Assembly: GCF_013464915.1 (NCBI RefSeq)
Contig: NZ_RAVT01000005.1
Coordinates: 114,815-149,596, forward strand
From: Stenotrophomonas maltophilia
Lineage (GTDB): Bacteria; Pseudomonadota; Gammaproteobacteria; Xanthomonadales; Xanthomonadaceae
DNA length: 34,782 bases
Direction of reading: 5' to 3'
In this document: piece by piece, positions 1-6,900 of the stretch
Numbering within the stretch: the stretch's first letter is position 1
How the letters are laid out: every line of letters begins with the position of its first letter
Notes under the pieces: generated by a model
What the model saw: only the letters and a program-made list of their open reading frames with translations
Database searches by the model: none
What the model was told of the DNA's origin: nothing
Translations under genes and position numbers: made by a program

Positions 1-14
1 GCGGCCGGCTCTAC
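1..14 (-). repeat. Partial SMAG/REP-like repeat at window edge
   Basis: The first 14 bases, read on the minus strand, are GTAGAGCCGGCCGC. This begins with the GTAG signature and the first stem arm seen in the complete repeats elsewhere in the window. The second arm would lie outside the window, so the assignment rests on half an element. It lies just beyond the stop codon of the MFS gene, a usual position for such repeats. Confidence 0.4.
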
Positions 15-24
15 CTCCGGCAGG

Positions 25-1674
25 TCAGATATCGCTGTGGTGGTGCGGGACCCCCGTCCTGGGCAGCGGATCGTGGCCACCCACGAAGTGACGCACCACC
101 GGCGCACGCTCGCCGCGATGCAGCCCACGCAGCACTTCCTGGATCGCCTTGTCGTCGGCGGTGATGCGTTCGTGCTGGCGCAGGTGCTCCAGCCACGAGG
201 GGGTCACGAAATACTCGAGGTGGATGCCCGGGCTGGCCACATCCTCGACCACGCCCCAGACCACGGCACCATCGCGACGACGGATCGTTCCCAACGTGCG
301 CATCTGTGCCTGGAACGCGGCACGATCTGCATCGTCGATGCGGTACTCGATGGTGACCAGCACCGGACCTCGATCGTTTGACACCGGCACCGACAGCTCC
401 GGTGCCGGCCAGTGCCCGGCCGGGCGCAGATTCAGGTCTTCGGTACCGGCGATGCGTACGCGCCACACCAGCAGCCCACCCATCACCGCACCTGCGGCGG
501 CCACCAGCAATGCCAGCTCCGGCGAGGTACGCTGTGCCAGCGCGCCCCAGCTCAGGCCACCGGCCGCCATGCCGGCCGAGAACACCATGATGTACAGCGC
601 CAGCGCCCGCGCGCGTACCCATGCCGGAACTGCCGTCTGCGCGGCAATCTGCAGCGACGACAGCACGGTGATCCAGGCAAAACCGTTGATCAGCATCACC
701 AATGGCAGCACGTACCAGCTTCGGGTCAGCGCCAGCCCGACCAGGCTCAGCGCCAGCGACAGCGTGGCCAGCAGCACCAGCAGGTCGCGGTCCATCTGCG
801 CGCGCAGCTTCGGCAGCAGCAACGCACCGCCCACTGCACCGATACCGATGCAGCCGAGCAGCATGCCGTACTGCCCCGCCCCACCCTGCATCTGTCCGCG
901 CACCACCACCGGCAGCAGCGCGTTCATCGCGGCGGCAAAGAAGAAGAAACCCACCGACTTGATCAGTACCGCCTGCAGCCGTCCAGCGCGGCTGGCGTAG
1001 CGCAGGCCCGCCTTCAAGCCGGCACCGAAACCTTCGGGCGGCAGGCTGGACTGCTTGGGATCACGCTTCCAGCCCCACACCACGAACAGCATCGCGGCGA
1101 AGGTGATGGCATTGAAGCCGAATGCCCATACCGCACCCAGCTGCGCCACGATCACGCCACCAATGGCCGGGCCGATCGAGCGCGCGATATTGATGCCGAT
1201 CGAGTTCAGTGCCACCGCCGAGGCCAGCATCGGCTGCGGCACCAGCTCGGACACGATCGCCGCCTGCGCCGGCATCGCCATTGCCGCACCGCAGCCCATG
1301 CAGAAGGTCAACAGCACCAGCAGCTGCGGGGTCAGAAGGTCCATCGCCGTCAGTGCGGCCATCACTGCCGCCACCAGCAGCATCCACCCCTGGGTCGCCA
1401 ACAGGTATTTCCGGCGATCGACAATGTCGGCCAGCGTGCCTGCCGCCAGTGCCAACAGCACGATCGGCACCGTGGTGGCCGACTGCACCAGCGCCACCAT
1501 CAGCGGCGAACCGGTGCGTTCGGCCATGACCCAGGCGGCGGCCACATCATTGACCCAGGTGCCGATGTTGCTGGCCAGGATCGCCAGCCAGATCGAACGG
1601 AACATCTGGATCTTCAGCGGGGACCAGGCCCCCGCGGCCTGTGCAGGGGGTTGCGACGTGCTTGCGTTCACCAT
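25..1674 (-). CDS. MFS exporter (EntS/MFS_3 type) with C-terminal ABM-like domain
   Basis: Predicted inner-membrane proton-driven efflux transporter of 549 residues and last gene of the six-gene operon. Residues about 15-405 hold roughly 10-12 hydrophobic segments. The loop after segment 2 carries GTLADIVDRRK, the MFS motif A, and MPAQAAIVSELV is typical of the EntS/DUF894 (MFS_3) family. After the last helix about 135 soluble residues follow, with VLVTIEYRI, RRDGAVVWGV and SWLEHLRQHER. This fits the monooxygenase-like (ABM/Dabb-fold) tail of many MFS_3 proteins. The end is histidine-rich (HHHSDI). The start at 1674 overlaps the porin gene by 7 nt; another ATG at 1680 is equally possible. A longer frame reaching 1770 would run deep into the porin gene and was not used. 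The substrate is unknown; the operon suggests export of a product of the amidohydrolase or YcaC-like enzyme. Confidence 0.9.
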   Translation of the reverse strand: MVNASTSQPPAQAAGAWSPLKIQMFRSIWLAILASNIGTWVNDVAAAWVMAERTGSPLMVALVQSATTVPIVLLALAAGTLADIVDRRKYLLATQGWMLLVAAVMAALTAMDLLTPQLLVLLTFCMGCGAAMAMPAQAAIVSELVPQPMLASAVALNSIGINIARSIGPAIGGVIVAQLGAVWAFGFNAITFAAMLFVVWGWKRDPKQSSLPPEGFGAGLKAGLRYASRAGRLQAVLIKSVGFFFFAAAMNALLPVVVRGQMQGGAGQYGMLLGCIGIGAVGGALLLPKLRAQMDRDLLVLLATLSLALSLVGLALTRSWYVLPLVMLINGFAWITVLSSLQIAAQTAVPAWVRARALALYIMVFSAGMAAGGLSWGALAQRTSPELALLVAAAGAVMGGLLVWRVRIAGTEDLNLRPAGHWPAPELSVPVSNDRGPVLVTIEYRIDDADRAAFQAQMRTLGTIRRRDGAVVWGVVEDVASPGIHLEYFVTPSWLEHLRQHERITADDKAIQEVLRGLHRGERAPVVRHFVGGHDPLPRTGVPHHHSDI

Positions 1675-2951
1675 TGCCATGCTCCAACGATCGAGGCGAA
1701 CAACGTGTCCTGGCCACCGGCCTGCTTCAGTGCAGGCCCGGCATCGACCCAGGCCAGCTGCAGCTGCCATTGCCAGTGTTCGCTGGCCTGCCAGCGGGTT
1801 TCGGATTTGTACTGGGTGCCGATGCGGCGCGCCCCGCCGGCGCTGCCCGGCAATGCCACCAGCGGTGCCGGCGTGGTGTAGACCGCATCAGCGCGACGAT
1901 GCTTCCAGGCCATCTGTACGCCCAGCTCCGTCGTCACCGCGTCGTGCAGGCGCAGTGCCAGCGTAGGCTGCACGTCCATCAGGTTGGCTGGCGCCAGCAG
2001 GCTGGCCTCGCTGAAGTAGGCCGATTTCGGGAACAGCGCGTTGAAAGTGCCCAATCGCCCATCGTGCCGGTCGCCATCGCCGCTGGCGACGTCGGCCTTC
2101 AGCCCCAGGCGCGGTTGCAGCGGCACATCGCTCCAGCGCCAGCCGGTATCGGTAGCCAGCGTCCAGGCGCGGATGTCGAGGTTGCCGGTAGCGGTGCGCA
2201 GTTCACCGCCCTGCACCACCAGCTCGCTGTTCCAGTCCAGCGAACCCGCCTGGCCGAACCAGCGCGCGCCGAGTGTCTGCCGCCGCTCGTTGCCGGAGCC
2301 GGCGGCGAAACGCGCGCCGTCGCGGCGATAGTCCAGCAGGTACAGATCCCATTGCCCGGGCCAGCGGCCGCGCGCTGTGGTGGCATAGGCCCCCCACAGA
2401 TGCGCCCCGGACTCACCGCGATCATCGAACGCCCCCGGCCGGTTCTCAACCGGTCGCAAGGCCATCAGGTCAAGCGTGCCGAGCCGTCCCTTCCAGCCTG
2501 CCCGTGCCCCATCGAAGGCCAACCGGATGTTCGGGCCATCGCGAACCGACAGCAACCGTGAGCTTCCATAGCCGGCTTCCTGCCGCCCCAGCTGCATGTG
2601 GAAACCGCCGCGTTGCCAACGCCAGTACGCCTGCTGCACGTCCAGCGCACTGCGGTCGGTCCGGCCTGGGCCGCCCGCCCTGCCCTTTTCGCCGTGCACA
2701 CCCAGCTGCACTTTCGCCCGCCAGTCATCGCGGGCATACGTGGCCGACGCCAACGCACGCAGCAGACCATAGCCATCCTCGCTGCCGTCGATGCCGAACC
2801 GGGTCGGGTCGTAGTACATCCCGCGCACGCGCAGCGACGCGTCCCACTGCAGCTGGCCGTCACCCACGTCACTGCAGCGGCCACTGTCACAGGCCAGCGC
2901 CAGCGAGGGCGTGGCCAGCAACGCCAGGCTCAGAACGCGAAGCACGAGCAT
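1668..2951 (-). CDS. Alginate-export-family outer-membrane porin
   Basis: Predicted outer-membrane beta-barrel of 427 residues. Residues 1-20 form a signal peptide ending ALA before Cys21. The residue pattern at the cleavage site is not a good lipobox, so signal peptidase I cleavage is more likely than lipidation. The body has alternating short polar/aromatic strands such as LRVRGMYYDPTRF, RAKVQLGVHGEKG and FHMQLGRQEAGYGSSRL, which match the alginate_exp family (PF13372). The protein ends in tryptophan, and a C-terminal aromatic residue is normal for barrel assembly. The gene starts inside the last 22 nt of the amidohydrolase gene and its TGA overlaps the MFS start, so translation is probably coupled. 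Proteins of this family pass various organic acids or sugars; the ligand here cannot be read from sequence. Confidence 0.85.
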   Translation of the reverse strand: MLVLRVLSLALLATPSLALACDSGRCSDVGDGQLQWDASLRVRGMYYDPTRFGIDGSEDGYGLLRALASATYARDDWRAKVQLGVHGEKGRAGGPGRTDRSALDVQQAYWRWQRGGFHMQLGRQEAGYGSSRLLSVRDGPNIRLAFDGARAGWKGRLGTLDLMALRPVENRPGAFDDRGESGAHLWGAYATTARGRWPGQWDLYLLDYRRDGARFAAGSGNERRQTLGARWFGQAGSLDWNSELVVQGGELRTATGNLDIRAWTLATDTGWRWSDVPLQPRLGLKADVASGDGDRHDGRLGTFNALFPKSAYFSEASLLAPANLMDVQPTLALRLHDAVTTELGVQMAWKHRRADAVYTTPAPLVALPGSAGGARRIGTQYKSETRWQASEHWQWQLQLAWVDAGPALKQAGGQDTLFASIVGAWQW

Positions 2952-4900
2952 CCCATCGCGCCCCAGAACGCGGTCAGGTCATTGGTCGGCGCCGCGTGCT
3001 GCGCGGCATGCCCATGCGCGCCGTGGGTACTGCAGGCCACGCCGTGATGGTGGCGATGCGCAGCTGCCAACCCGGTGGCGGCGCCCCCGACATGGTAGCC
3101 ACCGAACCTGTTGACCGGCGACCAGTCGGGCATTGCCGGCGGCAGCTGCGGCGCCAGGCCTGCGTAGTCGCCGTCGGCATGCACGATGCGGCCACCGACC
3201 ACGGTCAGCACGCTGGTGATGTCGGCGATCTGCGCGTCGTCGACGCGGAAGAAATCGGCCGAGAGCAGGATGAAGTCGGCCAGCTGGCCGGCTTTCAGGG
3301 TGCCCTTCACGGCTTCGTCGCCGGAGAACCAGGCGCTGCCCTGGGTCCACAGGCGCAGCGCCTGCTCGCGTTCAAGCAGGTTTTCCTCGCCATACAGGGC
3401 CAGACCACCGACGGTGCGCCCGGTCACCAGCCAGGACAGCGCCACCCATGGGTTGTAGCTGGCCACGCGGGTGGCATCGGTGCCCGCGCCCACCGGTACG
3501 CCCTCGGCCAGCATGCGCTTGACCGGCGGCGTGTGCCGCGCGGCCTGCACGCCGTAGCGCTCGACGAAGGCTTCACCCTGGTAGGCCATGCGGTGCTGCA
3601 CGGCGATGCCGCCACCCAGCGCACGGATGCGCTCGATGTTCCGCGGGGTAATGGTCTCGGCGTGGTCGATGAACCAGTGCAGGCCATCGAACGGCACCTC
3701 ACGGTTGACCTGTTCGTATACATCCAGGATGCGGGTGATGCTCTCGTCGTAGGTGGCGTGGATGCGGAACGGCCAGCGCTTCTCGACCAGCAGCCTGACC
3801 ACGTCGTGCAGCTGCGGCTCCAGTTCCGGTGGCAGCTCCGGTCGCGGCTCGTTGAACAGCTCGAAATCGGCTGCCGAGAACACCAGCATTTCCCCGGCAC
3901 CATTGTGGCGCAGCAGGTCATCGCCCTGCCGCGGCTGCAGGATCTCGCTCCAGCCCCGGAAGTCGTCCACTTCCTTGCCCTTGTTCTGGGTGAACAGGTT
4001 GTAGGCGATGCGCACCGTCAGCTGGTCATCGCGATGCAGCTGCTCGATGACCTGGTAATCCTCGGGATAGTTCTGGAAACCACCGCCGGCATCGATCACC
4101 GAAGTGATGCCGAGCCGGTTCAGTTCACGCATGAAATGGCGCGTCGAGTTGGCCTGGTACTCGATCGGCAGGCGCGGGCCCTTGGCCAGCGTCGCGTACA
4201 GGATCAGCGCATTGGGCTTGGCCAGCAGCAGCCCGGTCGGGTTGCCGAGCGAGTCACGCACGATCTGCCCACCCGGCGGATCCGGCGTGTCCTTGGTGTA
4301 GCCACAGGCGCGCAACGCGGCACGGTTGAGCAGCGCGCGGTCGTACAGGTGCAGCAGGAATACCGGCGTATCCGGCGCGATGTCATTGAGTTCCTGCAGG
4401 GTCGGCAGGCGCTTTTCATTGAATTGCGTAGCAGCGAAGCCACCGACCACGCGCACCCACTGCGGTGCGGGCGTGCGGTCGACCTGGGCCTTCAGCATCG
4501 CCATCGCATCGGCGAGCGAGCGCAGGCCATCCCAGCGCAGTTCCAGATTGTAGTTCAGGCCGCCACGGATCAGATGAGTATGGCTGTCGTTGAGGCCGGG
4601 CAGCAGGCGCCGGCCCTGTGCGTCGATCAGGGTCGCTTCATTGCCCCACTCGCGCATGATCTCCGCGTCGCTGCCAACGGCGACGATGCGCCCTTCCTGC
4701 ACGGCCAGCGCCTGCGCGTGCGGCTGCTGACGATCAAGGGTGGTGATGCGGGCATTGCGGATGACCAGCGTGCTCATGCGACGCTCCTTGGAAGTGGAAT
4801 CGAGTGCGGCACCGGCACGGCCGGCCAGGCCCAGCGCCACCGCGGCGCCGCCGGCCAGCACCACGTTGCGGCGGCCGTGGTCGAGTGGATCGTGACTCAT
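2930..4900 (-). CDS. Metal-dependent amidohydrolase, YtcJ type (amidohydro_3), Tat-like leader
   Basis: Predicted zinc-type hydrolase of 656 residues. The first 40 residues contain GRRNVVLAGGAAVALGLAG, a twin-arginine/hydrophobic leader suggesting Tat export. The catalytic part starts near residue 42 (MSTLVIRNARITTLD). It has LPGLNDSHTH (metal ligands about H107 and H109), WFIDHAET and the late GAGTDATRVASYNPW, as in COG1574/PF07969 enzymes. The C-terminus is unusually rich in His and Cys (HRHHHGVACSTHGAHGH, then GCSCFAF). The start at 4900 is chosen because ATGA couples it to the DoxX stop and adds the leader. An ATG at 4777 has a much better ribosome site (AAGGAG, 6 nt away) and would give a 615-residue cytoplasmic form. 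The substrate is unknown. Confidence 0.85.
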   Translation of the reverse strand: MSHDPLDHGRRNVVLAGGAAVALGLAGRAGAALDSTSKERRMSTLVIRNARITTLDRQQPHAQALAVQEGRIVAVGSDAEIMREWGNEATLIDAQGRRLLPGLNDSHTHLIRGGLNYNLELRWDGLRSLADAMAMLKAQVDRTPAPQWVRVVGGFAATQFNEKRLPTLQELNDIAPDTPVFLLHLYDRALLNRAALRACGYTKDTPDPPGGQIVRDSLGNPTGLLLAKPNALILYATLAKGPRLPIEYQANSTRHFMRELNRLGITSVIDAGGGFQNYPEDYQVIEQLHRDDQLTVRIAYNLFTQNKGKEVDDFRGWSEILQPRQGDDLLRHNGAGEMLVFSAADFELFNEPRPELPPELEPQLHDVVRLLVEKRWPFRIHATYDESITRILDVYEQVNREVPFDGLHWFIDHAETITPRNIERIRALGGGIAVQHRMAYQGEAFVERYGVQAARHTPPVKRMLAEGVPVGAGTDATRVASYNPWVALSWLVTGRTVGGLALYGEENLLEREQALRLWTQGSAWFSGDEAVKGTLKAGQLADFILLSADFFRVDDAQIADITSVLTVVGGRIVHADGDYAGLAPQLPPAMPDWSPVNRFGGYHVGGAATGLAAAHRHHHGVACSTHGAHGHAAQHAAPTNDLTAFWGAMGCSCFAF

Positions 4901-5322
4901 GCGAGATCTCCCGGAAGGCGTTGGCCGTCCAGTGCCCAGGCGCCGGGCCCGGCCAGCGCGAGGGCCAGCAGTACCGTGGTCCACATCAACGGGTACTCGC
5001 TGCCGCCGCGCATCCAGAACCAGCCCTTGGGCAGGGCCAACAGTACGGTGAAGCCGATGAAGGCCGCTGCCGCAAGCGCGGCGATGCGGGTCTGCCAACC
5101 GATCAGCACAGCCAGGCCGGACGCTACCTGTGCCAACGCCAGCAGCAGCGGCAACGGCGCTGCCGACGGCAACCCGAAGCCGCGCAGTTCGGTGGCGAAA
5201 CCGGACAGCCCGGGACCGCCGAACCAGCCGAACAGCTTGCCCAGCGCGTGTGGCAGCAGGAATCCTCCGGCGGCCACGCGCAGCATCAGCAGGGCCAGGT
5301 CGAGGCCATGGCCAGCCAGCAT
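4897..5322 (-). CDS. DoxX family membrane protein
   Basis: Small integral membrane protein of 141 residues with four hydrophobic segments. LMLRVAAGGFLLPHALGKL at the start, GFATELRGFGLP in the loop, and LAGPGAWALDG near the end are characteristic of DoxX/DUF417-type proteins. Family members accompany redox or sulfur enzymes, but most have no defined reaction. The ATG follows the YcaC-like stop by only 2 nt, and its TGA overlaps the amidohydrolase start as ATGA. It is thus translated in the same operon and may form a membrane partner for the exported amidohydrolase, which is inference. A second DoxX-like gene lies just beyond the operon at 6472-6804. Confidence 0.9.
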   Translation of the reverse strand: MLAGHGLDLALLMLRVAAGGFLLPHALGKLFGWFGGPGLSGFATELRGFGLPSAAPLPLLLALAQVASGLAVLIGWQTRIAALAAAAFIGFTVLLALPKGWFWMRGGSEYPLMWTTVLLALALAGPGAWALDGQRLPGDLA

Positions 5323-5324
5323 GC

Positions 5325-5981
5325 TCAGTGCCCGCCTTCCTGCGCGCCGAACATGCGCTTGGCGTACTGGATGCCGATGCCGTAGCCACCGGCGTGATCG
5401 CGCGCGATGCCGGTGGTCAGATCGTAGGTCTCACCGCGTGCCCAGTCGCGCTGCAGCTCCAGCAGGTACTGCACGCTGGTCATCGGTACCGCGCCGGCCT
5501 GCACCATGCGGGTGATCGCACGCTCGTGTGCTTCCTCGCTGACATCACCGCAGGCATCGGTGATCACATGGACCTCGAAGCCCTGCGCCAGTGCCGACAG
5601 GGCCGGGCCGACGATGCAGACGCTGGTCCACAGCCCGGCCATCACCAACCGACGCTTGCCGATACGGTTGATTTCGTCGATCACCAGCGGGTCCTCCCAG
5701 GTATTCATCGAGGTGCGATCGAACACCGGCTGGCCCGGGAAGATCGCCGGCAGCTCCGGGAACATCGGGCCGGAGAACGAGGCTTCCGCCACCGTGGTCA
5801 GCAGCACCGGCACGTTGAAGCCCTTGGCGCCCTTGCCGATCAGGGACACGTTGTTGCGCAGCGCGGAGATGTCGATGGTGTGGGTAGCAAACGCCATCTG
5901 CGACTGGAAGTCGATCAGCACCAGCGCATGGTCGGTCGGCGACAGCAGGGACGGGGCGGGCGTGGCGGTGGCAAGGTTCAT
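5325..5981 (-). CDS. Isochorismatase-superfamily cysteine hydrolase, YcaC-like
   Basis: Predicted cytoplasmic hydrolase of 218 residues, the usual length for YcaC. The triad is visible in part: Asp24 in VLIDFQ and the nucleophile Cys122 in GLWTSVCIVGP. FDRTSMNTWEDP (residues 87-98) is a YcaC hallmark. YcaC relatives form ring-shaped octamers and hydrolyse amide or imide bonds of unidentified small molecules. The start ATG overlaps the AraC stop (ATGA), and the gene is followed 2 nt later by doxX. Pairing with a DoxX protein and a YtcJ-type amidohydrolase suggests two successive C-N bond cleavages of one compound. The reaction itself cannot be assigned. Confidence 0.92.
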   Translation of the reverse strand: MNLATATPAPSLLSPTDHALVLIDFQSQMAFATHTIDISALRNNVSLIGKGAKGFNVPVLLTTVAEASFSGPMFPELPAIFPGQPVFDRTSMNTWEDPLVIDEINRIGKRRLVMAGLWTSVCIVGPALSALAQGFEVHVITDACGDVSEEAHERAITRMVQAGAVPMTSVQYLLELQRDWARGETYDLTTGIARDHAGGYGIGIQYAKRMFGAQEGGH

Positions 5982-6421
5982 GCGTGGACTCCGTTGGAAT
6001 CAAGGTCTGGTGGAAGCAGGAGGGCGGCATCGCCGGCCAGGTACTGGCCGGGACTGCAGCCCGTCTCTGCGCGGAAGCTGCGGACGAAATGGCTCTGGTC
6101 AAAGAAGCCGAGCTGCTGCGCCAGGCAGGACATCGGCAGATGCTGGGCCGACAACAGCTGGCGCGCGCGTTCGATACGGCGGCGGCGTACATAGCGCAGC
6201 GGGCTGGCGCCGGTACCGCTGCGGAACAGGCGCACCAGATGGAAGCGGCTGACGCAGGCGACGGCCGCCAGTTCGGTCACCCGCAGCGGCTGTGACAGGT
6301 GTTCGTCGACATAGCGCAATGCACGCTGCAATGCGGCGACCTGCTGCGGTGCCAGCGACGCAGCGGGGGATTCCTGTGCAGTAACAGTGGCCATCGAGGA
6401 CGCCGCGAGGGGGTGGCCCAT
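5978..6421 (-). CDS. AraC-family transcriptional regulator (stand-alone DNA-binding domain)
   Basis: Regulator of 147 residues that is almost only the AraC/XylS DNA-binding domain. Residues about 30-133 contain the two helix-turn-helix units: RVTELAAVACVSRFHLVRLF with GASPLRYVRRRRIERARQLL, then CLAQQLGFFDQSHFVRSFRAETGCSPGQY. There is no N-terminal ligand domain, so it resembles MarA/SoxS in build and may be controlled by its own amount rather than by a bound effector. It is the first gene of the operon and overlaps the YcaC-like gene by ATGA, so it is probably autoregulated and activates the five genes behind it. The start could also be the ATG at 6394. Dyads lie 25-67 nt upstream. Confidence 0.87.
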   Translation of the reverse strand: MGHPLAASSMATVTAQESPAASLAPQQVAALQRALRYVDEHLSQPLRVTELAAVACVSRFHLVRLFRSGTGASPLRYVRRRRIERARQLLSAQHLPMSCLAQQLGFFDQSHFVRSFRAETGCSPGQYLAGDAALLLPPDLDSNGVHA

Positions 6422-6445
6422 GGTGCAGGGCCCCTGCGCGATGCC

Positions 6446-6488
6446 CTACCCCCGTCGGTCGAGGCCAGCACCTACCCGAATGGGGGAG
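6446..6488. promoter_or_regulatory. Putative operator dyads upstream of the araC-type operon
   Basis: Two related sequences lie before the AraC start: CTACCCCCGTCGGTCG at 6446-6461 and CTACCCGAATGGGGGAG at 6472-6488. The second is an imperfect inverted repeat and contains ACCCGAATGGGG, which differs by one base from a site in front of the sensor kinase (6861-6872, opposite strand). The second site lies in the last codons of the small DoxX-like gene, so coding constraint could explain part of it. No -35/-10 pair was convincing. Confidence 0.4.
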
Positions 6489-6804
6489 GCCGGCGGCCGA
6501 TCACGCGGCGACCGAACAGCCGTGCGTCCAGCGAATAGGCGCCTGGCCCCAGCGCCAGCAGGGCCAGAGGCAGCAGCGCCAGTGGCCACGGCCCGGGCAG
6601 CGTGGACAGACCTGCGGCCGCCATCACTGCCGCCAGTGGAGTCAGCACACCAAGTGCGAGCATCGCCATAGCCAGCAGGCACAAGGCCGACAACCAGCCC
6701 CCTGTCATGCCGGGCGCGCAAAGTGCGGCCGCAATGCACAGCCGCAACCAGAGCAGACCGACGCCCGGGCCACGGTCGGGAAACATCACGAACAGGCGCT
6801 GCAT
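6472..6804 (-). CDS. Small DoxX-like membrane protein
   Basis: Predicted inner-membrane protein of 110 residues, mostly hydrophobic, with about four segments. It starts MQRLFVMFPDRGPGVGLLWLRL and ends GPGAYSLDARLFGRR. That ending closely parallels GPGAWALDGQR in the DoxX protein at 4897-5322, which is the main evidence for family membership. The ATG at 6804 is divergent from the sensor kinase 96 bp away; an in-frame ATG at 6786 is possible. It ends 50 nt before the AraC start on the same strand, so the operon could be partly co-transcribed from its promoter. Function is unknown; it may be a target of the adjacent two-component system. Confidence 0.62.
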   Translation of the reverse strand: MQRLFVMFPDRGPGVGLLWLRLCIAAALCAPGMTGGWLSALCLLAMAMLALGVLTPLAAVMAAAGLSTLPGPWPLALLPLALLALGPGAYSLDARLFGRRVIGRRPPPFG

Positions 6805-6834
6805 GGCCGGGCTCCACGGGGCATGCCGGCGTGA

Positions 6835-6874
6835 TACCGGATGGGGCCGCGTGCCGCCTACCCCGTTCGGGTCA
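6835..6874. promoter_or_regulatory. Putative divergent operator region before sensor kinase
   Basis: Between the divergent DoxX-like and kinase genes lie TACCGGATGGGG (6835-6846) and CTACCCCGTTCGGGTCA (6858-6874). The latter is a dyad with arms ACCC and GGGT. Its complement ACCCGAACGGGG matches the site at 6474-6485 in 11 of 12 positions. The position in a divergent promoter fits binding by the LuxR/NarL-type regulator encoded at 9923-10576, but no direct proof is in the sequence. Confidence 0.45.
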
Positions 6875-6900
6875 CCCTGGCCTGCCCCGCACCTGCCAGA

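Noticed and set aside
411..1881. Plus-strand open frame of 489 codons rich in Gln, His and Arg opposite the MFS gene
   Set aside because: Composition is an antisense product of the transporter codons; no start site or domain support.
2273..5515. Long plus-strand open frame (1080 codons) opposite the porin, amidohydrolase and DoxX genes
   Set aside because: It lies antisense to three well-supported genes, has low-complexity Arg/Ala/Gln/His composition and no recognisable domain; such frames are common in high-GC DNA.
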